Source: Wurfbainia villosa
Taxonomy: Eukaryota > Streptophyta > Magnoliopsida > Zingiberales > Zingiberaceae
Reading direction: 5' to 3'
DNA length: 64,000 nt
NCBI GenBank assembly: GCA_025175895.1
Contig: CM045996.1
Location: forward strand, 111,713,179 to 111,777,178
Below are positions 32,256 through 42,651 of this stretch, in pieces. Positions within the stretch are counted from its first letter, which is position 1. The number at the start of each line of letters is the position of its first letter. The notes beneath the pieces were generated by a model that was given only the letters and a program-made list of their open reading frames with translations, did no database searches and was not told the DNA's origin. Position numbers and translations under genes: made by a program.

Positions 32256-33396
32256 TATGGCGGGAGTTGATGGTAATACAAAAGAGGAGTTGTTGAAAAT
32301 TTTGGGCTTCCAAGAGGGGTCTTTTCCCTTTAAGTATTTGGGTATTCCATTAGCGGCGGAGAAGCTACGTATTGCAAAGTATGGGCCTTTATTAGATGTG
32401 ATAACGAAAAGGATGAGTGGATGGACAAAGAAGTCTTTGTCATATGCGGGAAGGCTAAAGCTTATAAAGACGGTCATTCAAGGAATGGAATGCTATTGAT
32501 TCTCATTACTATCAATACTGGGAGGAGTGATTGACAAGATCAAAGCCATATGTTGGATGTTTGTATGGGATTCCAAATATCCACCTATTACATGGGACAC
32601 CATTTGTATGCCAAAGGAGGATGGTGGTTATGGGCTTTGGAACTTACTTGGGTGGAACAAAGCCTTGCTTACCAAAGTACTATGGGACATCAAATCTAGT
32701 GCGAATACGATATGTACAAAATGGGTGCGACATCATTATGTGAAGAGGGCAGATTTTTGGGAATGGAAAGCAAAGGATTCGGATTCCCCTTTAATCAAGA
32801 GGTTGGTAGAAATAAAAGAAGAAATCAAACAACGCTCAAATGGAGTGGGGGAAGAAAATATGAAATTAATGGAATGGTTTGTCATGGAAAAGAAAGGTGT
32901 TGCAAAAGCATATGAGTTCTTTCAAGGTACTACTCAAAAACCTCCATGGGTTCCTACTCTTTGGAGGTCCGAAATTATGCCAAAGCACTGGTTCATTATG
33001 TGGCTACTAATACAAAGGAAACTTCGTACGGCGGATAGGATGCCTTATGAGGAGAACAAAATCTGTCTGGTATGTAAGCAAGAGGAAGAAACTATGGATC
33101 ATCTTTTTTTCAAATGCCCCTTTGCTTGTGGCCTTTGGGATTGGATAAAGCATTGTCTTGCCATCAAGTTTCGATTTGAGAAGGTGGAGGAGTTGCTGGA
33201 CGGTTCAAGAAGGCAATATAAAGGAGTGGAACGGATGGCCAAGGCAAGGTTTCTTGGTATTTCATGCTGCATATATCAAGTATGGATAGCTCGGAACAAA
33301 TGTAAGTATGAAGGAGTGCCATATAACATTGATGGAGTCTTCCGAAAGGTGCAAATTCATGTCCACAGGTTTGTGGATCTTACAGGACAAGATTGA
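32256..33396 (+). pseudogene. LINE ORF2, thumb and zf-RVT C-terminus
   Basis: Continuation of the LINE RT protein. PFKYLGIPLAAEKL and SYAGRLKLIKTVIQGM form the post-palm region; a TGA (W to stop) lies at 32497-32499. The frame then continues open for about 290 codons with PKEDGGYGLWNLLGWNKALL and the zf-RVT zinc-binding segment NKICLVCKQEEETMDHLFFKC near 33060-33114. This architecture is typical of plant L1 elements. Confidence 0.85.
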
Positions 33397-33740
33397 TGGA
33401 AAGCTTGGGAGCGGAAGATGTCCATGGACGATGGCAAGTTTTGTTAATTGTCTATTTTGGTTTGATTTTCAGTTTAGATGTTGCTAATGTCTTATGTGGG
33501 AAGTGGGGTGTTTTGTATTTGAATGGTTTGTGGACGGAAACTTGTGTGGCTCTTTGGGAGCTTGTGTTGGATGCTATGGATGTGGAGAGAGTAGGGGTCG
33601 TGATGTGAACCCCCTGCGTGGGGTGGTATGGTGATCATATGGGTCAGAGATGTTATGATTTTTGTTGTTGAGTCCTGTATTGTGATGATGCATGGATTGA
33701 GGGTATTCCACTCATGAAGCGATTTTATATATACATGTAC
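33397..33740 (+). other. LINE 3' untranslated region
   Basis: No conserved coding. T- and G-rich sequence with an ACATGTACCTTTT end, after which composition changes. I see no clear poly(A) tail or target duplication. Confidence 0.45.
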
Positions 33741-34945
33741 CTTTTCGGGGGGGCAGTGGCATACCGACTGCTCGCTGCAAGCATATGAAGAAAGGTTGTG
33801 GGCAACGGTGCAGGGGCGTCCCAATGGTCATTGTGTCCAAGGGTGACTCCATGGTCATCGCACGTAGGGGCGCCTTGACGATCTTCGTGCATAGGGGGCA
33901 ACAATGGTGAAGCCGGAATGACACTAACTGGTGGTGAAGGCGTCGTACTCAAGGGCGGCAACGAGGTCGAGCTCGTCGAAGTGGCCAGCGGCGATAAGGT
34001 GTGCGACGACAACACTAGGAAGGTGAGGAAGGCGACAGGAGAAAAGAAAGAGATTAGTGATTTGGGAAGAATAGGGAAATTAAAGAAACCTAGGTTTTAT
34101 GACTTAATCCAAATAGATTTTATAAAAGTCTATTTGATATTTTCCCGTGAATTACTATATCAACTCAATTTAAATTCTAAAAAAATTCAAAAAATTTTAA
34201 AAATTTAATAAATAAATTTCTTAATTAATTATTATTATTTTAATATCATATTTAACTAATATTATACCTCAAAGAATCTTCATTGTGTTTGTTTAATAAT
34301 GGATAGTTAGCTCTAGACCACGTAAACATCTGAAACACCAACAACTAAGTGTCAAGATTGGCATCTAATGTTTGATGTAGTTAGATGGTTATTTCAGTGG
34401 AATTATTATAATAGCATTGCCTAATCAAGACATTCATCTCTCCACTAGTAACCATCACTTACTAGACAAGAAAAGTTTTGCTACATTTAATTATTTTTTT
34501 TTTGTGATTACTAATGAAAGTCACACATGTGTCTCAATTTTTGGCATGAATTTTAAGCCGAGAAAAAGACAACCATTATAATTTCATTAACAACGGTTTA
34601 AAATCATTGTATTATTATCACAATGACAATAATTTTTGACCATTGTACCAAATGTTACGAAAACATTCTCATTGACAACTATTGATTCCACCATTATTTC
34701 AACTGTTGTTAAGATAAAAAAATTTCTTAAAAACAATAGTTCTGGAAAATCATTATAAAATGCATTGTTGATTAAAAAAATATGCTCAACGATAATGGAT
34801 AGTGTAAAACCATTGTCTTTTGTGTTATATGGGTGCTCAAAGACAACGATTTTTTCAAAAATCGTTGTCTTTTACCAAAATCACAATGGTTTCTCCTAAA
34901 ATCGTTGTCTTTGTGGTGTTGTCTTTTAGCATTTTTGTTGTAGTG
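33741..34945 (+). mobile_element. CACTA (En/Spm) DNA transposon, right-end fragment
   Basis: Ends TTTTTGTTGTAGTG at 34945, the reverse complement of a CACTACAACAAAAA terminal inverted repeat. The 650 bp before it hold many subterminal motifs of the type AAAGACAACGATTTT in both directions (34560-34920), the usual transposase-binding arrangement of this superfamily. No left terminus or transposase is present. The GC-rich 33741-34060 part is assigned to it only by position. The right end joins Tat gag sequence directly. Confidence 0.7.
34839..34872. repeat. Perfect 16-bp hairpin in the CACTA subterminal region
   Basis: AAAGACAACGATTTTT is followed after two bases by its exact reverse complement. 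It consists of two opposed subterminal motifs. Confidence 0.85.
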
Positions 34946-35850
34946 TCATCTTCTACTTTCTGTTCTTATCATCAAGACTATAGGCATAATACTCAGGATT
35001 ACCAACAGTTAGATTCTGAGTTGCAGAGAATTATGAGGACTCATCCCCAAATCAAAAATATGGTCATGAATCCATCTCCCTATCAACAAAGGCCTTGGGT
35101 CATAAATTATGACAGAGGAAATCAATTAAGACCCCCCCCCCTATTGATTGACCTGTACAACTTGCTCAAACAAGAGAAATAGTTTTAGACAGAATAATTC
35201 CTGTAGGCCAACCTCCTGTGAAGGGTGCTATCAATATGATTTATGGGGGTTCCACTAATGGAAATTCAAATCGAGCTCGGAAAAGACATAGTAGGGAGGA
35301 ATGTGTAGCTATAACCTAATTGCCTAGAGCTAGAGGACCTATTTTTGGGTTTTGGTTCTAATGATTTAAAGGGAGTCATAACCCCTCATACTGATGCTTT
35401 AATAATCCGGGCCCTTATTGCCAATTTTGATGGAGATTTTTTGTGGACCCGGGCAGTTTAGTGGATATCTTATATTGGTCTGCATTAGAACATATGGGAG
35501 TCAGTGTGAATGATTTGTAGTGAGTTGACAATTCTTTATTCAGATTTTCTGGCCATGAAGTACAACCGATGGGTTAGATTAAGTTATCTTTGTCTTTAGG
35601 AGAAGAGCCAAGGAGGAAAATAGTATTGATTAATTTTATAGTAGTAGACATGCCCTCCTCTTACAATGCTATTTTGGGTCGACTTGGTCTAGGAAGTTTG
35701 CCAGTAGTAGTTTCTCCTTATCATCAAAAGATTAAATTTCCTAGTGGGAGTGATGTAGGAGAAGTTAGAAGTGATCAAAGACTTTCTCAACGGTGTTATG
35801 TAGATATCCGAACGGGGCAGAAAGGGAAGGCTATTAGTAAAACTTTTTAA
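34946..35850 (+). pseudogene. Tat gag C-terminus and aspartic protease
   Basis: Broken coding in shifting frames. The gag end shows CSYHQDYRHNTQDYQQL, the C-H-H type knuckle of Tat gag with its last cysteine lost. Then INMIYGGSTNGNSNRARK, a conserved gag-protease linker. The protease is readable as FVDPGSLVDILYW (catalytic Asp; the expected DPGSSVD) near 35439-35480, and VVDMPSSYNAILGRLGL near 35641-35690, then KFPSGSDVGEVRSDQ. At least three stop codons interrupt it. The upstream gag was removed where the CACTA end lies. Confidence 0.75.
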
Positions 35851-36292
35851 AAAAAACTTTTAGGCAGTATGGGAACACAATATGTATCATACAGGAGGAG
35901 AATTTTGAGTCTGATTTTGCAAAGGGAGGTTTCTTTGATTAAGTTTGGTATAGGGTTAACCCGTGGTATTTTTTGAAGTGATTATTAGTTGGAATGTTTT
36001 TAGAGTTATGTGTTCTGAAGTGAGGGGTAAGGAGAAGTTGCGCAGGAAAAGGAGTAATAGAGGAAAAAGACACGAAACCATCAAATTATTATGAGTACCA
36101 TTTTGATTAAAAAGTTAATGCAGTGGTCATTCATAAAGTTCTTTGATGTTAAATAGGGGGTTTATGAGCAAGGTTATGATTATCACAGTTATGCTGAATA
36201 TAATATTCATTTCTATTTTTCGGACAAAAAGGGGAAATGCATGATCTTTTATATAAGCTAATTGATAGTACAGAGGATAAAAAATAAAAATA
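35851..36292 (+). other. Unreadable Tat interior before the TRIM
   Basis: AT-rich sequence without a clear domain. RT and RNase H are expected here but no motif is visible. It ends with AAATA, the target duplication of the TRIM. Confidence 0.4.
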
Positions 36293-36490
36293 TGTCAGTG
36301 CATATAAGATCTACATATCTCCACAATAGTATGATATTGTCCACTTTGGGCCCAAGCCCTCATGGTTTTGTTTTTGGGCTTTACCCAAAAGGCCTCATCC
36401 CAATGGAGATATCTTTTCATCTTATAAGCACATGATCTTTTCCACGTCTTACCAATGTGGGACTTTGATTATATTCCCAATACTCCAACA
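36293..36490 (-). repeat. TRIM 3' LTR
   Basis: 198 bp, about 90 percent like 36806-37003 by eye. Confidence 0.9.
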
Positions 36491-36805
36491 ATCCCCCCCT
36501 CAAATGAAGGACCACATTGACCCCCCCCCCTCAAGCCTATCCATCCTCGAAGGACATTCTTTGCTTGATGTCCAATCTCAACCCACCAGGACTTCCTGCC
36601 AACTGTTTGGTCCTCCTGACTCAGCTGGACTTCCTGCCAGTTGTCCAGCCCTTCTAGCCCAACTGAACTTTTTGCCAGTTGTTCGGTCCTCCTGACCCAA
36701 CTGGACTTCCTGCCTGATGTCTGGTTCTCTTGATTCGGACATGGAAGCTCAACTTCCTTCATTTGAGGTTCATGGCTTGACATGGATCATGGCTCTGAAA
36801 CCAAT

Positions 36806-37003
36806 TGTTAGTGTCTATAAGATCCATATATCTCCACAATGGTATGATATTGTCCACTTTGGGCTCAAGCTCTCATAGTTTTATTTTTGGGCTTTACCCA
36901 AAAGGCCTCATCCCAATGGAGATATCTTTTCATCTGATAAGCACATGATCTTTTCCATGTCTTACCAATGTAGAACTTTGATTGTATTCCCAATACTCCA
37001 ACA
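36806..37003 (-). repeat. TRIM 5' LTR
   Basis: 198 bp; the reverse complement of the primer site lies immediately to its left at 36791-36803. Confidence 0.9.
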
Positions 37004-37008
37004 AAATA

Positions 37009-37580
37009 TTCTGGTTTACAGAAGACTACTAGAAGAATCCATAGAAGATTCTTCTGCTAAGTAAGGTGGTGGAGCTATTGGAGGAGGAGGAGCAGCAATT
37101 GACAAAGGAGGGGGAGCCATCTAGGGTTGCTGTAGGAATGTTGGAGGATTCAACAAGCAGTTGATGAAGGAAGGAAAAGGAGATCGGAAAGGCTCCTTTG
37201 AGCCTAGAGTCACTATGTCGATAGGACCTTTGAGGGGTAGAGGTCGATACGCTGAGGTTGCTATAGAGCGAGAATCTGAATTGGCAATTTGATTTTTATC
37301 AGAGCTTATGTGGATAAGACATGCACGGGGGGTGGGGGGGATGCCATGGAAGGATGGAGAATAGAGGCAAGGGGAAGGGTGAGATAGAGTTCAACTTTTA
37401 TAAAGGGGTTGGGGGGAAGATGAAGTGAAGTGTATGCTTTCCATAATCAAGGATGGTACCGAGGGGGTTTAAAGAATTAAATTAGGTTCGGGGAAGGGTC
37501 AACCTATTTTAATAATAGAAGAGAGAAAATAGTCGCTCAGGAAGTATCTTATGGCAGCGGGGTAGAAGTGGAATACAAGC
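37009..37580 (+). other. Tat interior after the TRIM
   Basis: G-rich, no sense coding recognised. On the minus strand there is a TATAAAAG box (37402-37395) with an ATG 48 bp beyond (37347) opening only a 13-codon frame. A Pro/Ala-rich stretch reads on the same strand near 37130-37050. It could be the start of a third, ruined antisense gene. Confidence 0.35.
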
Positions 37581-38003
37581 ATGTTATTACTCCTTTTTAA
37601 CATGAGGGTTGGTACCAAAGCAGTGTTGCCTGTAGAAATCAGGGTAGAATCTGCCCAAGTGATGACCTATATCCCGAGCGACAATGGAGTGGCTCGGCAC
37701 ATGGAGTTAGATTTAATTCGGGAGAAAAGAGATGCTACTCTATATCATGCCGAAAGGTATAGGTCACAAGTAATAAAAGCTTATAATAAGAAAGTAGTAC
37801 CTCATGCTTTTCAGGTAGGAGACTTAGTGTTAAAGAAAGTATTGCATGAGGGATGCAAAGGTAAGCGAGGACCCAAATGGGAAAGACCTTTCCAGGTCAA
37901 CAACTGAGTGGGGATTGGAGCTTATTACTTGAAGGATGCTCAAGGAAGACTTTTAGCAAGACCATGGAATGTGTATCATCTGTGTCCTTACTTTAGTGGA
38001 TGA
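37581..38003 (+). pseudogene. Tat integrase C-terminus
   Basis: Final part of gypsy pol. Seen: AVLPVEI, ELDLIREKRDATLYHAERYR, KAYNKKVVPHAFQVGDLVLKK and, after a TGA at 37905-37907, GAYYLKDAQGRLLARPWNVY with HLCPYF. The FQVGDLVLKKV and PRPWNxxHL-type blocks are the integrase C-terminal (GPY/F-like) end in Tat elements. No chromodomain follows. The natural stop is TGA at 38001-38003. The catalytic core is missing. Confidence 0.8.
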
Positions 38004-38097
38004 ATGTTGTAGAATTTATTTTTTTTTCTTTTTTAGAATAATAAAATGTAGAATAAGTGATATGCTATATTTCAAGTGTTGTAATATATACAAGTTG

Positions 38098-39598
38098 TTA
38101 CATTTTTTCAGTATTGGAAGAAAAAGGAAAAGATAATAAATCAAGTGGAGTTCGATCAATAGTATTTCCTAAGTCTAAAAAACTAGTAGAATGACTGGGA
38201 GGTGGATAGCCTGCTGTTTGGAATTGATTGATGTAGTCTTGGAAGCCCCATTGCAAAAAAGTAAAGCCTCGATCTAGAAATATGTCATTGATTGCAACAG
38301 AAGTCCCGAAGGTTTCTAGTGTTGTACTGGTTCCTTCTTTGGATGGTCTTGCTTTTAAAATGTCCAAAGTATTCGTTAAGTATGTAGTTTGGAAGTGAAG
38401 GGCTGAAAGTTCTACCCGGTTGGCTTAATCTTTTATATAAGAGGCTTGAAGTTATCTCTCGAGTCTTTGATAGGCATGTTGTAGTGATAACTCTCGAGCT
38501 TGGCATTCTTGTAATTCTTTCTTTATGGTAGCAGTATATTGGATCCATTGATTGTTTAAACGAGTTATACTTGTACTGCCCTGCACAGTTAAGTGTTAGT
38601 ATTAAGTAAAGGTGGTAAAGTGAGTAGTATACTAACCTCGTTGATGCTAGCTAGAAGGGAATCTAGTAAATCTGAAACTAAGGGAGAGGGGAGATTTTGT
38701 GTGGCTGGACATGAAGGTGAAGGCTGGAGGGAAGGTGTTAAGGTACGGGGACAGAGATGAATGGGGTTTATACGAGAGGGTGGATGGATATTGTTGGAGG
38801 CTTGGGATAGGAGTGATTCTACAAAAGAAAAAAAAACATGCTTGAATATGTATTACTTGGGTGTATGCAAAAAAATAGTAAAAAAAAAAGGGAGGGAAGA
38901 AGGAAAGCGAGGGTTACCCAGCATATCAATCGACTGTAGCGGTGATTTGCTCTGATTAACACTAGTGCTAATTTGGTGAGTAGCTGATTTAAGTTGAATT
39001 GTTCCTCTGCTAATGGTAAAGTCATTACCTGGTATTCTGCATGGTTTCTGTGTTGATTTAAAGAAGGGCAAGGGGGAAGAGTATGCAGCCAAGTAGATGG
39101 AAAGGGGAATGGAGAGGGGGAATGTACAAAGAAATAATGTTCATTCCATCCTCTGTGTGAAAAAGGGATGTCGATCAGAAATTGAAAATCTGACTGGGCC
39201 TGGAAATAGAAGATACCAATTTTTGATGATTTTATTTGGAAAAATAAGTGAAATAAAAAGGTCGATGGGGTAATGGATAAGTATGATGCGATGAGGTGAA
39301 AGCCTAACATAAAACGGAGGGAGTTGGGACTTAGCTGATTTAAAGGGATAGAAAAGTATTCCGATACTTCTAAAAAGAAAAGATGAAGAGGGAAATATAG
39401 GTCGGCTTCTATCTACTCCAAGAAGAAAGTCTTTGTTCGGTCAGGTGGTAAATGAGGGCGCTCGGTAGAGGTAGATGCGATTATGTGGAAGCCTGAAGGA
39501 AGTTGTAATCGGGAAGACATGGATCGGCATTGTTCTCCTGTCACTTTGGAGCGGGTGGATGAGAACCATGGACGGGGGATTAGAGAAATAGGATGCAT
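38098..39598 (-). pseudogene. Tat antisense gene 1 (gypsy-type transposon protein domain), three exons
   Basis: The ATG at 39598 (MHPISLIPRP) is about 45 bp after a TATAAATA box. The first part shows LPSGFHIIAST, RPHLPPDRTKTFFLE, then SIPLNQLSPNSLRFMLGF, GIFYFQAQSDFQFL and DIPFSHRGWNEHYFFV, the pattern of the plant family called putative gypsy type transposon (Transposase_28). Proposed model: exon 1 39598-38918; intron 38917-38819 (GT...AG, phase 1); exon 2 38818-38637, Pro/Ser-rich; intron 38636-38581 (56 nt, with TACTAAC branch site and GCAG end); exon 3 38580-38098, coiled-coil-like with IKKELQECQARELSLQHAYQ and AINDIFLDRGFTF. Stops and a frameshift make it a pseudogene. Its function in the element is not known. 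Confidence 0.65.
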
Positions 39599-39641
39599 TT
39601 TCTTGAGGTTGTAGAATGGGAGATGGTGAAGAGTTCTTCTG

Positions 39642-39649
39642 TATTTATA
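39642..39649 (-). promoter_or_regulatory. TATA box of Tat antisense gene 1
   Basis: TATAAATA on the minus strand, 44 bp before the ATG at 39598. It suggests an own promoter, opposed to the element transcript. Confidence 0.5.
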
Positions 39650-40070
39650 GTGAAGAAGTGGGGGGGGGGGGAGGGAAATAACAACTTTTCTAGCTTATTT
39701 TTAGGAGTGGGGTCACTTAGTCATGTTGAATCAATTTGTTAGAGTAAGGATAATGGGTACATCGGGGTTCAATTTTTTGTTAAATAGTTTCTGATACGGT
39801 GTATGTGCAGGTTTTGTTATAAGGCATATATAAGTTATGGTAAAGTTTGTAGAATGGATATTAACAGTACATAACTGGAAGTAGATCGTTGTTACAGAAT
39901 AAAGTAATAGGAAATTTCATGAAAATGGGTACACACGAAATATGCATAATACGAATTTAGAGATAGCAAAGTCGACTGAAGATAAATATTCCTGGCAAGC
40001 TATTCAATACATATCACAAAATATGACAAATTCATTATAGAGGGTGTTCATTATAGTATTCAGTACAATT
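39650..40070. other. Spacer between the two antisense genes
   Basis: A run of about 13 G in GAAGAAGTG...GAGGGAAATA (39652-39680) could be an old polypurine tract, which would make the two antisense genes parts of two tandem elements. No LTR-like TG start follows directly. The rest is AT-rich and non-coding. Confidence 0.4.
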
Positions 40071-41170
40071 CTATGATTCTAAGTCGGTGTCTGACTCAGT
40101 ATTAAAGGCCTCTGATGGAAATTTGGCAAAGGCAAATCCTATGTCTAGAAGAATCTCAGGTTCTTTGGAGAATAGGAGACCTTTATCATTAGCTGCTTAC
40201 ATAGCTCCATCGAAGCCTCTTTGAAAATATCTTCCATATTTGGTCGTTGTTTTGTTTAATAGCTTTTTCTCCTGGGCTACCCAACGTTCTACCTCAGTCT
40301 CTTGTAGATGGGTCAATTCTCTGTGAAGATTGGTGGCTCGGTGAATTTGCTCATTGGCAACATCTGATAGTTTATGGAAATGTTACATCAGTATATGAAA
40401 GTGAAAATGAAATTCATCTAGGCTATTATATGTTCTATCCTTGAGATCACTAAAAGCATCTATAAGATCTTCTAAAGGTTGGAAGCACTGGCCCGATTAG
40501 AAGTGTCAGTCCTTCTCTTTCTGTGCTAGTTTATAAGCTTCTGCTTGTGATAAGGTTGCTTGTTGTTTGTAAAATTCTACTTGTTCTTGGAGCAACATGA
40601 TAGTGGTATCCTTAGTAGAACTATCCCATTTGGCCTTGCAGATCCTGCCCATATCGAATGGAGGTTTTTTCTTTCTCTGATAGTAGTTGGGCTCGCTCGA
40701 CAATAAGGGTTTGTACTTAAAATTGGAGCTCCTATAGTTTTTGTTGATACGCAGCTTCTTTCTTAGCATGGTCGGGAGATGCAAGAGGACTAGTCTGCAA
40801 TCCCTATGAAGATGTTGAAGGTGCAGTGGGGCTTATTTGAAAGTCCTTGGATGAAATTGGGGGTGCAGAAGTAGGTTGCGGCATTTTTGTATGAGAAGCT
40901 GAAGGTTGGGGTTTCTGAATGTGGGACTCAATAAACCATTGGCTGAAATCATGAAGTTTGGAGGTGCTCTGAAAAATAGACAAAGTAAAAAGTGATGTGA
41001 AAGATCTATTTGCACAAAGAAGTAAATTAGTAAAAGGAAGAAGTTTACCATTCGGAGGCTCTGATGGAGCTCTTGTAAAAATAGAGGAATTTCAGAATGG
41101 ATGAAGAAGGGGATAGGCTGCGATAGAGTAGAATCTAATATGGGAATTGAAGTAGCAGGAGGAGGGGAAG
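40071..41170 (-). pseudogene. Tat antisense gene 2, 3' part (after the solo LTR)
   Basis: Continues the frame of 56552-55126 once the solo LTR and one target-duplication copy are disregarded. The end of exon 1 reads PFFIHSEIPLFLQELHQSLRM. A clean intron follows, 41048-40969 (80 nt, GTAAAC...TTTTTCAG, phase 0). Exon 2 starts STSKLHDFSQWFIESHIQ at 40968, comparable to STSITRLNNQWIQY after intron 2 of gene 1. It then has a coiled coil with DHAKKEAAYQQKL and ends EILLDIGFAFAKF...TDLES with TAG at 40073-40071. Several in-frame stops disable it. Confidence 0.6.
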
Positions 41171-41541
41171 ATGTGTGTAAGATACCGAAAAAAATCCCTT
41201 ACTAAGTAAGAATTATCATGTGGAATTTTTTAGGAGTTTTTAGAAATTTTCAGGATTTAAAAATGAGCTTAAATCCTAGTCTATGGGGAAAGATTGTGAA
41301 GGCTTTTTATAAAGTTGATTTTGGATTAATTGTGATTGAGGGGCTAATTGGGTTTATTAACCTATCCCTAAGATTAATGGACCCGATCCATTTTCTCGAA
41401 TTCGACCAGTATTTTTACCCGATCAGCTTTTTATTTTAATGCCATTTCCTCCCATTCTGCGTTTTCTTGTTTTTTCTCACCATCGAGTTTTCTCTGCCCG
41501 AGCGTTTCTCAGCTGCTCCATGTTATTCCTAGCCGTGATTC

Positions 41542-42651
41542 TGTTGGATCGAACGGATCGCTAGAGGGGGGGTGAATAGCGATAGAAACTTTTTCATTCG
41601 AATTTGTTTCAAGACACAAGTAAATGCAGCGGAAGATAAATGCAAAATAAACGAGACAATAGAATCTTTACTTGGTTCGTAGCCTTTGGCTACTACTCCA
41701 AGGCCCTAGTGGTCCTTGACCACGCACGGAGGGCAAAGCACTAACAAACTCTTCCTCGTTGGAGGTAGGAGTTAATCGAATACAAAAAACCACAAAAGCT
41801 TGAGGTAGAGGGACACTCCCCCTCTCCTCGTTATGATAAAAAGCTTCGAAACAATAATATGAAAGAGACAAGCTAAATTAAACTTATACCGATGAATAAG
41901 AAATGAAGACTCAAGCTTAGATCGTCGGAGAAGTAGCACTTCATTGTCGAAGAGTTGCAGCATTGCGGAGGCTTTAGGGAACTTAGAATTGATGAGAAAC
42001 CCCTAGGAGAGGCCCTCCTTTTATAGCCTTTGAGTCCCTTCTCGAGAGGATCTTCAACCAATCAGATTTGAGCACCAATCCCCTTGAAATGAGGTGATAA
42101 GGTTTGACTCCTCGAAGCTGATCCTTGACCATCAGTCGACTGATGGCCATCATCAATCAACTGATGGCAGCATCGATCAGTCTTGGCCGTAGACGATCGG
42201 TGATGGATGGCGATCGAGTGCTCTAAACGGCGATCCGCGATACTAGCTGAAATCAAAAGTTAGCTTAACAAAAACATTATTTCGACGGCCGCCGACCGTC
42301 CGATCTCGACCTAGACCATCCATGGGATATCTTTGGTCGTATCTATGCTTAAGACCATCCCCGTAAGAAGGATACGACCTCACTTACGCTCACACACACA
42401 CGAGCTTACCTCGATACTTACTTTGTAGCTCTTACTTCTGTCCTTCAACTCGATTCCTTCGACTCCCTCTGAAGTCACTCGAGTGTTGCCCGACCACTGC
42501 GGCTTCCTCCGGGTGTCGCTATCCTTCAGCTCCAGTTTTAGCACTTTTCTACACACTCGATTTAGCTCGTGAGATAACAATATGAGCTTAACTTTGTATC
42601 GTTTGCTATAATCAAAACTTAGGTTCGACTTAGGTGCCTACTACACCAACA
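41542..42651 (-). repeat. SIRE-A3 3' LTR
   Basis: 1110 bp, TGTTGGATCG to CACCAACA. Same family as 29005-30077 on the other strand. Confidence 0.92.
42017..42142 (-). promoter_or_regulatory. SIRE-A3 3' LTR promoter motifs
   Basis: One intact CAGTCGACTG (42133-42142) and one decayed copy (CAATCAACTG, CpG-type changes) nearby; TATAAAAGG at 42025-42017, about 110 bp downstream on the minus strand. Confidence 0.6.

Larger units (their letters stand above)
36293..37003 (-). mobile_element. TRIM (miniature LTR retrotransposon), complete
   Basis: 711 bp with two 198-bp LTRs (36293-36490 and 36806-37003; TGT...CCAACA) and perfect 5-bp target duplications AAATA at 36288-36292 and 37004-37008. On the minus strand a primer site TGGTTTCAGAGCC (36803-36791, one mismatch to the usual tRNA-Met site) is two bases inside the 5' LTR. 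A polypurine tract GAGGGGGGGATTG adjoins the 3' LTR. The 315-bp interior has no gene. It is built of about four diverged ~45-bp units around GGACTTCCTGCC. It must use enzymes in trans. Confidence 0.92.

Noticed and set aside
34820..35182. 120-codon frame with a hydrophobic, signal-peptide-like start
   Set aside because: Its first part is the CACTA terminal repeat region read in one frame and its second part is Tat gag; the fusion is accidental.
36293..37003. Cassandra-type TRIM carrying a 5S rRNA promoter
   Set aside because: I looked for 5S-like A box and C box sequence in the 198-bp LTRs and saw none.
37347..37402. Third antisense gene start in the Tat element
   Set aside because: The TATA box and ATG are real strings, but the frame stops after 13 codons; kept only as a remark.
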